64,000 nt of DNA from Pachyseris speciosa (Eukaryota > Cnidaria > Anthozoa > Scleractinia > Pachyseridae): assembly GCA_016490735.1 (NCBI GenBank), contig JAEMWC010000562.1:522865-586864 (forward strand), in the 5' to 3' direction. Position 1 is the stretch's first letter. Each line of letters starts with the position of its first letter. Positions 10,953-22,198 of this stretch are shown here, in pieces. Below the pieces are notes generated by a model. That model was not told the DNA's origin and did not search any database. It saw only the letters and a list, made by a program, of their open reading frames with translations. A program made the position numbers and the translations under genes.

Positions 10953-12283
10953 CTCCATTTTCAAGAAAGGTAAACTGGCCTCAACTGGAAACATAGTAAT
11001 AGATGATGACACAGAAATACAAGAGTTGACTGGAAAACCTCAGAACTGAAGAAGAGTGACACAAAAACACGCAAACTATTGAACATGTACAACATGTTGC
11101 ATCCTAAAGCAGACGTGGAAAGGCTGTACATCCCAAGAAAAGATGGAGGTAGGGGCCTGATTGATGTAGAAACAGCATTTAAAACAGCAACAATAGGGCT
11201 TGATCACTATCTGAAGCACAAAGAAGGGCAATATCCAAAGCAGGTGCTTGAACATGACAGATCTAAAGCCAAAAATTCAACATCCAAGAATGCTACTAAA
11301 TTCAAAGGGGAAGTAACAATGCCAGAGATTGAGTACAGAGAAGATAAATCTGCCTCTGAAAATGCTAAAGCCCTGAAACACGTGTTTAAGTCCAAGATGA
11401 AGTCAATGAAAGAAGAAAAGTGGAAAAACGAAGCATTGCATGGCCAGTATCCAAAGATCCTAGAGAAGCCTCATGTAGACACAGTCACCACCAACAAATG
11501 GTTGTCAAGTAACTCGAAAGGAGAAACAGAGGGACTACTTGTAGCAGCTCAAGACCAGGCAATAAACACCAGAAACTACCAGAAAGTAATATGTGGCCAG
11601 CAAGTGGAGAGCAAATGCAGAATGTGTTCGCAACATGAAGAGACAGTGGACCATATTGTATCTGGATGTGAGGTATTAGCCAAAACAGAGTACATCTCCA
11701 GTCACAATTATGCTGCAGCATATCTCCATTGGAGCATCTGTAAAGATCATGATATAGAGACTACAGACAAATGGTACGAACACGAGCCAGAGACCGTGAT
11801 GCACAATAAAGGTAACAACATCACCATCATGTGGGACATGCCAGTCAATACTGATAAAACTATAACAGCGAACAGACCAGACATCATCGTTAAAGGTTCA
11901 GTGATTCCACCTGCAAAGTGATTGATATGACTGTTCCATCAGATAGAAACATCGCACTGAAGGAAACGGAAAAAAAAGCAAGTACAAAGACTTAGAACTA
12001 GAAATACAGAGAATGTGGCATATAAAAACTGCAGTGATCCCTGAGGCTGTTGGTGCGCTTGGTACTGTGAAGAAGGGTATGGTAGAAAACATCAAGAAAG
12101 TATCAGAGAGAGCTACTATGACAGAGATTCAAAAGATCTGCCTGCCGGGATCAGCGCGAATCCTCAGAAAGGTGCTCAGAGTATGACAGAATGATTGACT
12201 TGAGTGACTGACGCTCTAGGTGCATGGTTTGCGCTCAGCTGATGCACAAAAAGAACACCAGCAAAGACTGTGATAAAAGAGAC

Positions 12284-12330
<47 letters not shown>
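10953..12330 (+). pseudogene. R2-like non-LTR retrotransposon, 5'-truncated, with (AAT)n tail
   Basis: An open frame of about 280 codons (11,079-11,921, open a little upstream) encodes the C-terminal part of a pol protein. It starts with a KTRKLLNMYNMLHP segment, then RLYIPRKDGGRGLIDVE, and later a zinc-knuckle-like CRMCSQHEETVDHIVSGC. This CCHC arrangement is seen C-terminal to the reverse transcriptase in R2-like elements. After a frameshift near 11,925 the end continues as ALGTVKKGM and LPGSARILRKVL, with a stop near 12,185. A (AAT)n tail at 12,294-12,330 marks the 3' end. It is inserted at the 3' LTR region of the gypsy element. Confidence 0.7.
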
Positions 12331-13311
12331 GCGATTCAACCTAATTGCAGAGAGGACAGTGTTCTTAAGACTGCAAAGCACTGTACACATATCTGTACAA
12401 ATGTCAGTTTGTGACTTTAAGCCAAGTCTTTGAGGGCAGCGAACTGCTCGACCACTCCTGGTTGTGTACGGCTCAGCTGGCTGGGAGGTTTCAGCACTGA
12501 AGTTTGTGGCAGGTTTCTGTTGTTGACTTGATGAATTGTCGCAGAGTTCCGTGGGTGGTGAGGAGGACATAGCGTTGTTGAGATGGGGTGTACTGTCATC
12601 TGCTGTGAGGTCTGAGTGGTGTTCAGTAGTATTGGCAGCTTCGGTTGATCGACGCAAGTGTCTTCTGTTGCGGCGGTACTCGTGCCCACCTGACTGCACA
12701 ATGTAAGAGCGTGGGCTGGCGTGTCGTTTGACAACGGTGGCAGGGTTCCACAGTTTGGATCCTGGGCTGGGTGCCATTCTCTCTATGTCACCTGGGCGCA
12801 GGGGTGGAAGATCACTTGCAGATTTGCTGTCGTGGTAGAATTTCTGATTTGCTTTCTGCTGGTTCAGACGTTGCATGACGTCTTGGCAGTCGTACTCACG
12901 AGGAGAGGGGAGTTTGTTTCTAGGGCGTCTGCCCATCAGTAGCTGTTCTGGTGACAGGTTCACCCCTTCCAGTGGGGTTGTCCTGTAATCCAGGAGGGCA
13001 AGTTGCTTATTAGCGGCTTTCCTCCAGAGATGCTTTACTGTCTGCACTGCTCTTTCGACCTCACCATTGGCACTGGGAAGGTGGGGGCTCGACGTCTTGC
13101 GGCCAATGCCGTATTCCATGCAGAATTTTGCAAAATCCTTAGAAGCGAACTGCGGACCCCCATCACTTCGGATCACTTCAGGTATACCATGTCTGCTGAA
13201 TTGCGCCTTCAGTACTTCTATGGTTGCTTTACTTCCCAGGTCCTGTAGCCTGTCCACTTCAATAAACTTCGAGTGGTAGTCGACTGTCAGCAAAAAGGTT
13301 TTGGGACTCAA
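12331..13311 (-). pseudogene. Gypsy integrase core and C-terminal region
   Basis: The minus strand encodes an integrase catalytic domain. The acidic triad is visible as LTVDYHSKF, RSDGGPQFAS and SANGEVERAV. After the core comes a chromodomain-free tail with RRPRNKLPSP, KLWNPATVVKRH, YRRNRRHLRR and a Ser/Thr-rich end. The frame then runs into the R2-like element's (AAT)n tail, giving a false poly-leucine end. Integrase would insert the element's cDNA into host DNA. The catalytic residues are present, but the segment is separated by a frameshift from its zinc-binding domain. Confidence 0.8.
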
Positions 13312-13843
13312 ACTCGGAGAGGTCTGTCCCCACCATCATGAAGGGTAACCCGGGAGTTTCTGTTGGTATTAGCGGCTCGGAGGGTTGTTTTCTTTGAAAG
13401 TTGGCGCACTTGGTACAGTTCTTAACAGTTTCCTCAATGTCGGAGTTCATAGCTGGCCAATATAACACTTCACGAGTACGTTGTTTGCATTTGATTATAC
13501 CCAGGTGTAACTCATGGACAAGGTTGAGCATTTGTCGCCGTAGACTGTGGGGCACTATGATTTGCATTCCTTTGTAAATGATTCCATCGTATACGGCTAG
13601 TTCGCTTTTAGAGTCCCTATACGGGCGCAGTGATACAGGTACTTCCTGTCGAACGTTTGGCCAGCCATTCAAGATTATTTTTTGTAGCTGGTTTAGCTCA
13701 CGCTGAGTGTGCCGTTGCAATTTAGTATATTTGTCTTCGGTGATGGATAGGAAGTCTAGAGTGCTTACTTGTAACAGGTCAGTGATCTCGGAAGTGGGTG
13801 TGTCAGTGAGATATGCTCTTGACAGAGTGTCGGGTAGATACAT
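13259..13843 (-). pseudogene. Gypsy RNase H end and integrase zinc-binding domain
   Basis: The frame opens with the end of the RNase H/connection region (LPDTLSRAYL) and continues into an integrase HHCC domain. Its ligands are visible in HELHLGI followed by NCTKCANFQ. It ends in a frameshift near 13,300, after which the integrase core continues in another frame with a 50-base overlap. RNase H sequence is also recognisable but broken across 13,850-14,220, for example an IQCDASQHG-like start. Confidence 0.75.
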
Positions 13844-14221
13844 TTCTTTGCCCTTGCGGTACTTTACGATGAGGTCATATCACTGAAGGTTTAGTATAAT
13901 TCTCTGTAGCCGCTTGGTACTGCCAGAAGTGGTTTCTCCAGGATCTGTTCGAGGGGCTTGTGATCATTGTACACTGTCACCTCCTTGCCGAAGATTTAAG
14001 GATGGAACTTCTTGCATGCATGCACGATGGACAGCATTTCTTTCTCTATTTGTGCGTAACGTCCTTCGACGTCGGTTAAGGAACGTGAGGAATAGGCAAT
14101 AGCCATGCTGGCTTGCGTCACACTGTATTTCCACAGGCTTATTGACGTCGAAGTATTTCAGTACTGGTTGACTGCAACATTGTTCTTGAAGTTTAAGGAA
14201 AGCCTCTTCTTGAGCTGGTTG

Positions 14222-15263
14222 TCAGTCAAACAAGGCGTTTGTCTTCAGTAGCTGTCTGAGCCGGGCGTCCAACTCACTCAGGCTGGGAATGAACTTTGCA
14301 AGGTAGGTGATAAATCCTAGGAATCGTTTGACATCGTCTTTGTTCTTGGGGGTGGGCATGGTACGGACAGCTGCTACCTTCGATGGGTGTGGCTTCAATC
14401 CTTGAGATGTCAGGAGGTGTCCAATGTATGTGACAGCTGGTTGTCTGATTAAGCACTTCTGAAGATTCAGCTTCAAGTTGTAGCTGGTTGCTCTTTCGAT
14501 GACCTTGTGAAGCACTGCGTCATGATGTTCAGTGCTTGATCCTGCGATTAGAATGTCATCCATAATAGCTGTGGTTTCCTATATGCCTTCCAGCATCTGA
14601 TCCATGATTCTCTGAAAAATTTCGGGCGCGCTCTTGATTCCAAACGGAAGTCTTGACCACCTGTACCTGTTACCTATTGAACGTTGTGAGTAGTGAAGAG
14701 GCTTCATCAAGCTTGATTTGGAGGAAACCACTTTTCGCGTCCAGCTTGGAGAATACCTTGGCGTAAGGTATTGTGCTGATGACTTCTTCTATAGTTCTCA
14801 TAGGATGATGCTCACGCTTGATGACCTTGTTCAAGTCGCTGGGATCAATGCAGATGCGGACTTTGTCGCCTTGAATTGAAACTACCATGGAACTTAGCCA
14901 CTCAGTTGGCTCTGTTACCTTGACTATATAGCCATTGGCTTCCATTTCATGGAGTTTGTTGACGGCCCTTTCCTTTAATGCTACTGGGAGGTGGCGGGCG
15001 GCATGGACCACACCTTTAGCATTAAGCGCCAGTTTGATTGTGTAGGTTCCAAGCAGTGTACCGGTTGTTTGAGTGAGGTCTGGGAACTCGTGAAGTCCTT
15101 CAGCAACTTGGTCTCCCTCCGCGGGGGAGGGCATGCCAACGGATGCTAGTCTCGAGATAAACTGTAGTGCTTCAGCGGTGTTTCCTGATAGTACGTTTTC
15201 GTGATCGATATCAACAACTTGGAATGTGGTGGTGGCTAGGTTGCTGTTGTGTTCCAAAGACAA
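14222..15263 (-). pseudogene. Gypsy reverse transcriptase, broken into two frames
   Basis: The first part (15,263-14,670) contains the RT palm with VRICIDPSDLNKVIKREHHP and AKVFSKLDAKSGFLQIKLDE. The second (14,563-14,222) has the active-site box as IMDDILIAG in place of the usual YxDD, followed by KCLI.QPAVTYIGHLLTSQG and VKRFLGFITYLAKFIP. Between them, about 100 bases contain a frameshift and at least one stop. RT would copy the element's RNA to DNA. The copy cannot make a continuous protein. Confidence 0.8.
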
Positions 15264-15562
15264 TTCAGCCTCTGCTCCAGGCTTAATCCGATGATTGAGT
15301 AGGTAGGAAGTAGTTTTGTTGAACTTTTGAGTTCACCCTTATGTTGGATCTTCTGGTAATCAGAAAGAGTAAGTGTGTTGCAGCGGGCACCTGTGTCGAT
15401 TTTGAACTTGATTTGTTTGTTTTCCACTCTACAACTTATGGTCCACTTGTCATCTGGGAAAGTATCGGCAGGCTGAGTCATGTGAATGTGTAACACCTCT
15501 GTTTCTGAGTCATCATCTGAGCTGGTATCAACCTTGTGTACACGAGGGCGGCGGTTGCACAC
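15236..15562 (-). pseudogene. Gypsy aspartic protease region
   Basis: This open frame holds the retropepsin active-site motif in KFKIDTGARCNTL. The D-T-G is intact. Downstream the frame departs from the expected flap and second half. It overlaps the start of the RT frame by 28 bases, indicating another frameshift. The protease would cleave the Gag-Pol precursor. Confidence 0.7.
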
Positions 15563-15575
15563 TACTAACCAATGC

Positions 15576-16299
15576 TTAGGAGCATGTGGATCCTAGGGCT
15601 GGACATTTCCCATGATTCCAGTCATGCTGAGGGTCTTTGCCACACCTGGGGCAATGCTTCCCTTTTTGCGAGTCAGGTTTCTTCGGATTGCGTGGACGTT
15701 CTTTGCCGGAAGGTTTCAGTTTTTTCGGATCCAGTGCTAACATGGGAGGTTCCTCATCGCGAACAACACGTACTTGCTTCTGGGACATTTCGTATTGTTG
15801 CCCTATTTCGATGGCTTTGGCTAGAGTTAGTTCTACTCCACGATCCAGCAGTCTCTCTTGAAGCTTCTTTGCGTGTACCCCATCGATGATCGAATCAATC
15901 AGAATGTCATCCGGGTCGGTATATTCACAGTCCATGAGAATAAGACGAAGATCTTTCACAAAATTGTCGAACGACTCGCCTGTATTGTGTTTGCGTAATT
16001 TCAGCTTGTGCCTTGCGATGCGCTTGTTTTTTCGCGGTCGTACGTAAGCTTCAAGTTTGTCGAGAACGTTTACTGGGTCTTTTCTCTTCTCCCTCTTCCC
16101 ACTGGAGCGTCTTGCAGATTTCTCGACCTTGTGGACCTATCCATGTTCCAAGCCATCCGGCTTTTTCTTCTGCTTTGAGTCTGCTGAGCGGGCCGTCAAA
16201 CTCGAAGCCAACATGATTGTGAAAGCGGCTGAACTCCTGGTACAAATCTTGGCTGTCCCAATCAATCTGCTGGTGATCAAACGGTATCTGAGACATCAT
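15576..16299 (-). pseudogene. Gypsy gag with zinc knuckle, one frameshift
   Basis: The first part starts at an ATG at 16,299, about 76 bp after the 5' LTR, and runs to 16,051. The rest continues in another frame from about 16,080 to 15,576. Visible features are a matrix/capsid-like stretch (ESFDNFVKDLR, GVHAKKLQERLLD) and a C-terminal zinc knuckle with CPRCGKDPQHDWNHGKCPA. Gag would package the element's RNA. The break near 16,060 prevents a full product. Confidence 0.75.
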
Positions 16300-16374
16300 C
16301 TAGGATGAAATTCGGTTTCGAATGGCTTGTTTAAAGCGAGGATTTATTGGATTTTCTGGTCCATTCTGACACCA

Positions 16375-16470
16375 TGTAACATACTGAAGCCATGTTGTTT
16401 ATTGTATGAAGTTCTGTGAGCATGCGCTACAAGTATATACCACTGACCGGTATCGGCCACATATGTTACA
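16375..16470 (-). repeat. 5' LTR of the gypsy element (96 bp) with adjacent primer-binding site
   Basis: In plus orientation it runs from TGTAACATACTGAAG to CACATATGTTACA, so the ends are TG...CA. A TATA-like GTATATA lies inside. Directly beside it at 16,358-16,374 the minus strand reads TGGTGTCAGAATGGACC, a plausible primer-binding site that resembles the 3' end complement of a tRNA-Leu. The length is short for an LTR. Confidence 0.6.
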
Positions 16471-16537
16471 CCCGACTGTAAGGAGTCTGACAGTAACTAC
16501 TTTTTATAGGATTCGTAGAGCAGCTGATCACTTTTGA

Positions 16538-18546
16538 ACACTGGATTTTCTGGATTTTCTGGATTTTCTCAGCCTCTCCCATGGAGTAAATGAACACACA
16601 ATCACGAGCATCAATATTGCGTTCTACCGACTAGCAAACCAAATACGATGGAAACATTATCGCGAGTCAAACCCTCAAAAGTCAGATTTTCTCACCTATC
16701 CACAGACCCGACACATCTACAGACCCCAGTCTGAAGACGAACTGGAAAACAAGCTGCAGAGGATTCACCATAAACTCCAAGTCGTTCTCAATGCGCTACA
16801 ACCCCAACCGAAGTGGTCGAATATTGACGAAACAGACAAGAAAACTATAAAAGAACTCAAAGAGAAGAACTACGTATGCCTCCCCAGTGATAAAGGCACC
16901 GAATTCTGCGTGATAAAACAAGACACATACACACGGGTCGCCCTTGATCACCTTAGTGATGCCAACACCTACCAAAACGTGCCCCGCATGACAGCCAAGA
17001 CAGTTGAAAATAAAGTTAACGCAGCCTGGAAGAAGATCTGCCTACAAAATGAATTCCCCCCCTTTGTCCAAAGGAGCTTCCTCGCGTCAAACACGGATCT
17101 GCCCAGGTTTTACCATCTCATCAAGACACACAAAGCAAGCCCTGACATCAAAATACGACCCATCGTATCCAATACCAATGGACCCACCCAACGCATCTCA
17201 TGGCTCCTCGCCAACGCCCTTAAACCGATGCTAAAAAATGTCCCAGCCCACTTAGAAAACAGTCTCGAACTCATTAGATGTATTCAGGCTGGCGATCTTA
17301 CAACAAACAAAGCGTTACCTTATCCATTTAGCCTTGATGTTGTATCCTTATACACCACAATTCCTATACAAGAAGCCATCACTAATGCCACGGATAGAAT
17401 CCTAAACCCAGTACTCCACCTCTCCAGACAAGACGTCTCGGACCTCCTCCAAGTCACGCTTACAACATGTATTTCTCCTTCAGAGATCAAGTTTTTCGCC
17501 AAAGAGAGGGCCTACCCATGGGTTCCAGCATTTCAGGTATACTGGCCATCCTATTTATGGACAAACTCGAAACCATCGCCCTCTCCTCGCACCTAATGAT
17601 AAGCCCTTACAAGAGATATGTTGACGATATCTATCTCCAAACAACTAATGAAGAAACAGCTGACCACTTCCACGACGTAATAAACAATGTGCACCCTAAT
17701 TTGAAATTCGAAATTGAAAAACCAAAAACAACGTCGAATGGCTTGTCATTGTCTTTACTCGATTTCAAAGTCACCATATCCAAAGATGGCATCAGCTCTT
17801 TTGAATTCTACAAGAAACCAGCCAAGAAACCACTATTCGTCCACCATCAGTCAGCTATGCCAATCAAATCCAAACTCAACTTCATTCGCAACGAGCGAAA
17901 ACGCACCAAGGACAGATGCTCCGCAAATACATCTGCCAAACAACACCTAAACACATTCGATGACATCCTTCGTCTCAACGGTTATCCAGAGGACAGAATA
18001 GAGCAGACAAAACGCCCACAAAATCCTCAACGAGACCCCCAACCTAGCAGCACAGAATGGTCATAACTTAAGATCCCCTACATTTCTGAACGACTTAATC
18101 ACAGGATCACTAACATTTTCAGAAAAGAAAACATTCCAGTACGCATTGCCCACAAATCCCACACTCTCAGACAAGCCCTATCCCACACCCCCACGGAGCG
18201 CAAGTGCACAAGAGACAAATGCCCTATCTCTAACACCGGATTATGTCTACGAAGAAATGCTGTATACCAGCTCACGTGTAACAGCTGCGGTCAACAATAC
18301 ATTGGTAGCACCACACGCTTCATCCATGATCGCGTGAGAGAACATATCAATAACGCAAACTCCTCTGTTAAAAAACACATCCATTCCTGCCAGAACGAAG
18401 ACTACAAAGGCATTGAGGTCAAGATAATCATGAGCGAAAACGACCCCGCTAATTTACGCCTCTATGAAGCATTTTACATTAGAAAGTACAAGCCCACACT
18501 CAATTCCCGAGAAGAATGTACTGAATTCGCAGACCTTCTATTTTAA
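16538..18546 (+). pseudogene. Penelope-like retroelement: reverse transcriptase plus GIY-YIG endonuclease, frameshifted
   Basis: An open frame from 16,538 encodes the N-terminal and finger region (CLPSDKGTEFCVIKQD, KTHKASPDIKIRPIVSNTNG, FSLDVVSLYTTIP). A frameshift near 17,480 moves into the palm with PMGSSISGILAILFMDKLE and the active site KRYVDDIYL, then SLSLLDFKVTISKDG. Further frameshifts fall near 18,010 and 18,070. The last part carries the zinc-like KCTRDKCPI and the GIY-YIG nuclease (YQLTCNSCGQQYIGSTT, RVREHI, RKYKPTLNSREE) with a stop at 18,544-18,546. Nearly full length but with at least three frameshifts. A hammerhead-type motif follows 180 bp downstream. Confidence 0.85.
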
Positions 18547-18726
18547 TTTTTTAATATCCTATTTTATCCCTAGCGCTTTTAGAGATCCTTTGTTTAGAGA
18601 CACTCCATCATTAGAGCTTTTTATTCCACTCACAGTTTATTTCTATAGCTTGCATACGTCACATCTTTTCCACATTTCACCCTACACCTTCTTTGCATAT
18701 ATATAGCACGCGCGGAATATTTTCTC

Positions 18727-18763
18727 ATCCCTGATGATGCCGTTGATCGGCGAAAGCTTGGAT
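18727..18763 (+). ncRNA. Hammerhead-ribozyme-like motif, consensus core
   Basis: The order is stem I ATCC, core CTGATGA, stem II GCCG-TTGAT-CGGC (four perfect pairs), GAAA, then GCTT and GGAT closing stem I. Helix III would be two pairs without a loop. The base before the cleavage point is U, which fits the N-U-H rule. This compact type I form is known from Penelope-like elements, and it lies just past the frameshifted Penelope coding region. Confidence 0.75.
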
Positions 18764-18941
18764 TTTAGTTTTTACTTTTAAACAGCAGTTTTAGGCCTCA
18801 ATCGAACATTCTATAGACTGTAAGAGATGTTTATTGAACAATGCGAGCCGTAAAAACACAGCACAAGTTATCCCTGCTTAAAATACGCAAGATCTACGCG
18901 ACTGCATTTATTTTACGTTGTATTTATTATTAAAGATGAAT

Positions 18942-20475
18942 CTTGCGCCAATATTTTATGTTTAAAGCAGTCAACAGGAATTGACCGCCGTGCAAAAACC
19001 TCTTAACATTGAAACATTACAAGAAAACAATATACGACACGTCTGTTTGTACGAATACAAATTTAAACAGACATAAAACGATCAAACATTTCATCCAACG
19101 TCGTGTTGGACAAGCATGTTTGACCGTTTAGCCACATCTCTCAACATTGCTTTTAAATGGCTTTCCATGTTTGATCTAGATCACTGAAATATTTTCATCC
19201 AGCATTTCGCGTTACGAAAAAATGTTTGATCACTTAGCCACCCCAAACAACAAAGCATATAACCAAGTGAACCAAATAACGTCGAAATTTCAGCGATAAG
19301 ACGCAAAAAAATCGTTCTGTGTACTCAGTCTGTCTAGTGTTTGATCAAACATTGTTTGTGCGTTTAGCCACCGAACGTTATGTTTGACAAACACAATGTT
19401 AGATGAAAATGTTTGATCATTTAGCCGGGACTTTAATCCTTTTTTATGAGGACTCATTACGATGACGTGTAAATAAATGTCAAAAATGTCTTAACGCTGT
19501 TGACGAACAGACGTCGAAAAACATTCAGCCAAGCGGAGTAAAAACACTTGTTCGCGATCGCTTGGAAGCAAACAGCAAAAACAAACAAACAATTCAACTA
19601 CTTCTTTGCGTCCAAAACGAGTAGAGATGATGGTTATTTATGTCCAGTCGAAAGAAAAATACAATTTTCATTTCTGATCCAAGAAAAGTAAACGACTGAA
19701 CCAAATGTTAAGCTTCAATTTATTTAATTTACCTGTGATGTAGAGTTTCTTTAAAAATGCGTATCCACTTTAGTAAAAACACGAATCTCCATTCAAAAAT
19801 AGCAAGCGGTTTGTCCAAAGGAAGAACTTCTTCCTCTAAGTTTGAGTTACTCGTCCCTTCCATTAATGAAAGGTGAACTGTTAACTGACCTTTCTTGGTA
19901 AGCCGCAAGATGCCGCGGTAAAGTGAAATGCCCTTGAAGCGTTAAATCAGTTTGGTTTTCAACTATAAAATCCGAGCGCCATGCAAGTGGACCCAAGTTT
20001 TAAGCTTTTCCTAAGAAAAATATTTTGCTCTTCCGTTTTAGCACTAGGAAATTCACCTTCCGGAGTATCTTTTAACTAGTTGCCGATTTTTATGCATTTT
20101 ACACGAAGAAATTCGAAAGAAGATGAAATTGTTTTGCTCAAAATGAAGAAACCAACTGAATGTGGAATTTCGAGTCCCAAATGCGCGCAAAAAAAAATTA
20201 ATCCTCGTTTTGGTTTGAGTATCCCACACCTGCCTTTGAGCATGCGATCCAATCAAAAGCCAGTACCTGGTACCTAGTTTTGGCTCGCTGTGATTAGAAG
20301 CACTTGTAACGTAGATTAGTGTCTAACTCGATGAGCTTCAAACTTAAGCCTGCGATATGGTCACGTGATACTGGTCAGCGGATGCCTTGTTGTGACAGGT
20401 GTCAATTGAACATAACAAGGATGTCCGAGGATGTCTAAGATCAAAGATGTATGCTGTAAACTAGGTGGTCAACTG
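18942..20475. repeat. Non-coding dispersed repeat, copy 2 (about 1.5 kb)
   Basis: This matches 8,625-10,330 in the same orientation, from CTTGCGCCAATATTTTATGT to CTGTAAACTAGGTGGTCAAC. Shorter by about 170 bp because of small deletions. The TGTTTGATC...TTTAGCC words recur here too. No coding sequence. Confidence 0.6.
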
Positions 20476-20648
20476 AAGTATTATAGGACATTTCCCAGCG
20501 CATACATGGCTCTGCTCTTTAACACCAAAAGATTTAATGTTAAAGATCAAAGATGTATGCTGTAAACTAGGTGGTCAACTGAAGTATTATAGGACATTTC
20601 CTAGCGCATACATGGCTCTGCTCTTTAACACCAAAATATTTAATGTTA
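20437..20648. repeat. Tandem duplication, 2 x 106 bp
   Basis: Two consecutive copies begin at AAGATCAAAGATGTATGCTG (20,437 and 20,543). They differ at only a few bases, for example CCCAG versus CCTAG. The first copy overlaps the end of the dispersed repeat, so the duplication is younger than that insertion. Confidence 0.8.
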
Positions 20649-20667
20649 TCCCTTCTACTATGGAATT

Positions 20668-20979
20668 CTAACTTGATATGTCGGCGGTACAGCCCGTCCT
20701 GTTTTCCTCGAAGGTTAAACTGTCGACCTTTGTCTTCTTGTCTTTATTCGCTGGGTGAGCATATTCCAGGCTTTCTCTGAAGGACTTGTTTTCTTCTTCA
20801 AGGTAACCTTCGAGTTCTGGAACTAATTTAAGTAGTGTGGTTAACTTTTCTTTGATGACGATAAGTCTTTCCAAGATGGAGGGCTCATCTCCTTCGTAAT
20901 TTTGGGAATTTCCTTCTCGTGTAAGTTTAGCATCTGGTTTTTCTCCTCCCTCGTCTCGTTCTTTATTTTCCTTTGACAT
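20668..20979 (-). CDS. Short charged, helical ORF; possible ORF1 remnant
   Basis: This open frame of 103 codons is rich in Glu, Lys and Leu. The segment LERLIVIKEKLTTLLKLVPE has heptad-like spacing and could form a coiled coil. I do not recognise a family. Coiled-coil proteins of this kind are found as ORF1 of non-LTR elements, and the surroundings are repeats, so a mobile-element origin is more likely than a host gene. It has no adjacent splice evidence. Confidence 0.25.
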   Translation of the reverse strand: MSKENKERDEGGEKPDAKLTREGNSQNYEGDEPSILERLIVIKEKLTTLLKLVPELEGYLEEENKSFRESLEYAHPANKDKKTKVDSLTFEENRTGCTADISS

Positions 20980-22198
20980 TTGCGTTCCTCTTTGTGATGT
21001 ATAGATTAAATAACCATGCCTTGAGGCCGGGAGTCGTTATTTTAGTGCAGAGCTGTTTTCAATGCGACCGCTGTCATCTGCGTTTCGACCCAGTCTCCCT
21101 TTTGGAATGGGTCTGATAGAGATGCTTGTGTGAACAAATTCTTAAATGGAAGCGAATACTTGTTAAAAAGATTCTGTACTGAAAACGTTCCATTACCTGA
21201 AATCACTATGTCTAGTATTCCATGGATCGCAAATCGCTCTTTAGATCCTGTGGTCGTGTAATCTTCGTTTAGGTTTTAAGACGCTTCATTTCCATCCATC
21301 TCGAGTAAAAAACAACGGTCATGAGATATGTGCGTCTCCCGTTCTGAAACCGATCCAGGAATATTCTCTCACAAGAACGACTGGGGAAAGACGAAGGCAT
21401 CAAAGATTCCTTTAGTTCGGCAATCCCTTTGTACGTTTTCATCATGCCCTTTTTATTGCTCCAGATACCTCAGGCACCAGACTAACTTAAGGCTCTGGTG
21501 CAAAATTTGCCAATTCCTGTGATGTATAGATTAAATAACCATGCTCTTTCCAGTCTCAGACCTTCTGGGATTACAACGCGTCCGAAATGTAGCTGAAAGG
21601 ATCACCGACAACTGCCAGATTGGCTTTGTTTTCCCAGTATGAACGAAGCAAGGGCTGTTGTGCCACGTAAAATGGCTAGTCCTCTTGACAATACCTTCTG
21701 ATGTTTGCCAAATTCTCGTCACTTCTCTAAGCATCCTTGATGTCTTAAAGGTATTGTTCACTGGCAGACACCTCAGGGGTTCCAAAGCGCTACCGACGCA
21801 TACAAATCCAGCCATTTCTTAAGTGTCATGGTCAGAAGGTATAAGAAGAGAGTCGTGATTCTGTTTACGTCGTGAAGCTTAGTTCAAGCAGATGTTCTTT
21901 AAATTGTTCACATATGCCCTGATTGAGGTAAGCCTTGTTTCGCGAATACAATAAGTTTGTAGAATTGACACCTTGCTATGGCATTGAAATGAATGACTTC
22001 TATTTACTTTGTATATAATAACCACTATGGAATCTTCCTTGGAGTATATCCTTCAATTAGGCAACGAGTTTGTGGTCATTGGTCATCCGGCAAACTGGAG
22101 TAGACATTATCTTCGTTGATTTCTGTGGTTAAACAGCGGAAGCTTATCTTTATTTACTCGCACGTTTCCACTTGCCATCATCCTCATTAAATGTTCAC

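Larger units (their letters stand above)
10910..16470 (-). mobile_element. Ty3/gypsy LTR retrotransposon, frameshifted, with nested R2-like insertion
   Basis: On the minus strand the order is 5' LTR (16,470-16,375), primer-binding site, gag, protease, reverse transcriptase, RNase H, integrase, and then the 3' side. The left end at 10,910 repeats the LTR start (TGTAAC.TACTGAAGC.ATGT and about 40 further bases). That copy is broken at about 10,953 by the R2-like element. The five bases outside are ACCGA on the left and CCCGA on the right, a possible target duplication with one change. All reading frames are damaged, so the copy is dead. Confidence 0.75.

Noticed and set aside
12235..12330. Poly-leucine or poly-asparagine end of a protein
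   Set aside because: It is translation of the (AAT)n tail of the R2-like element.
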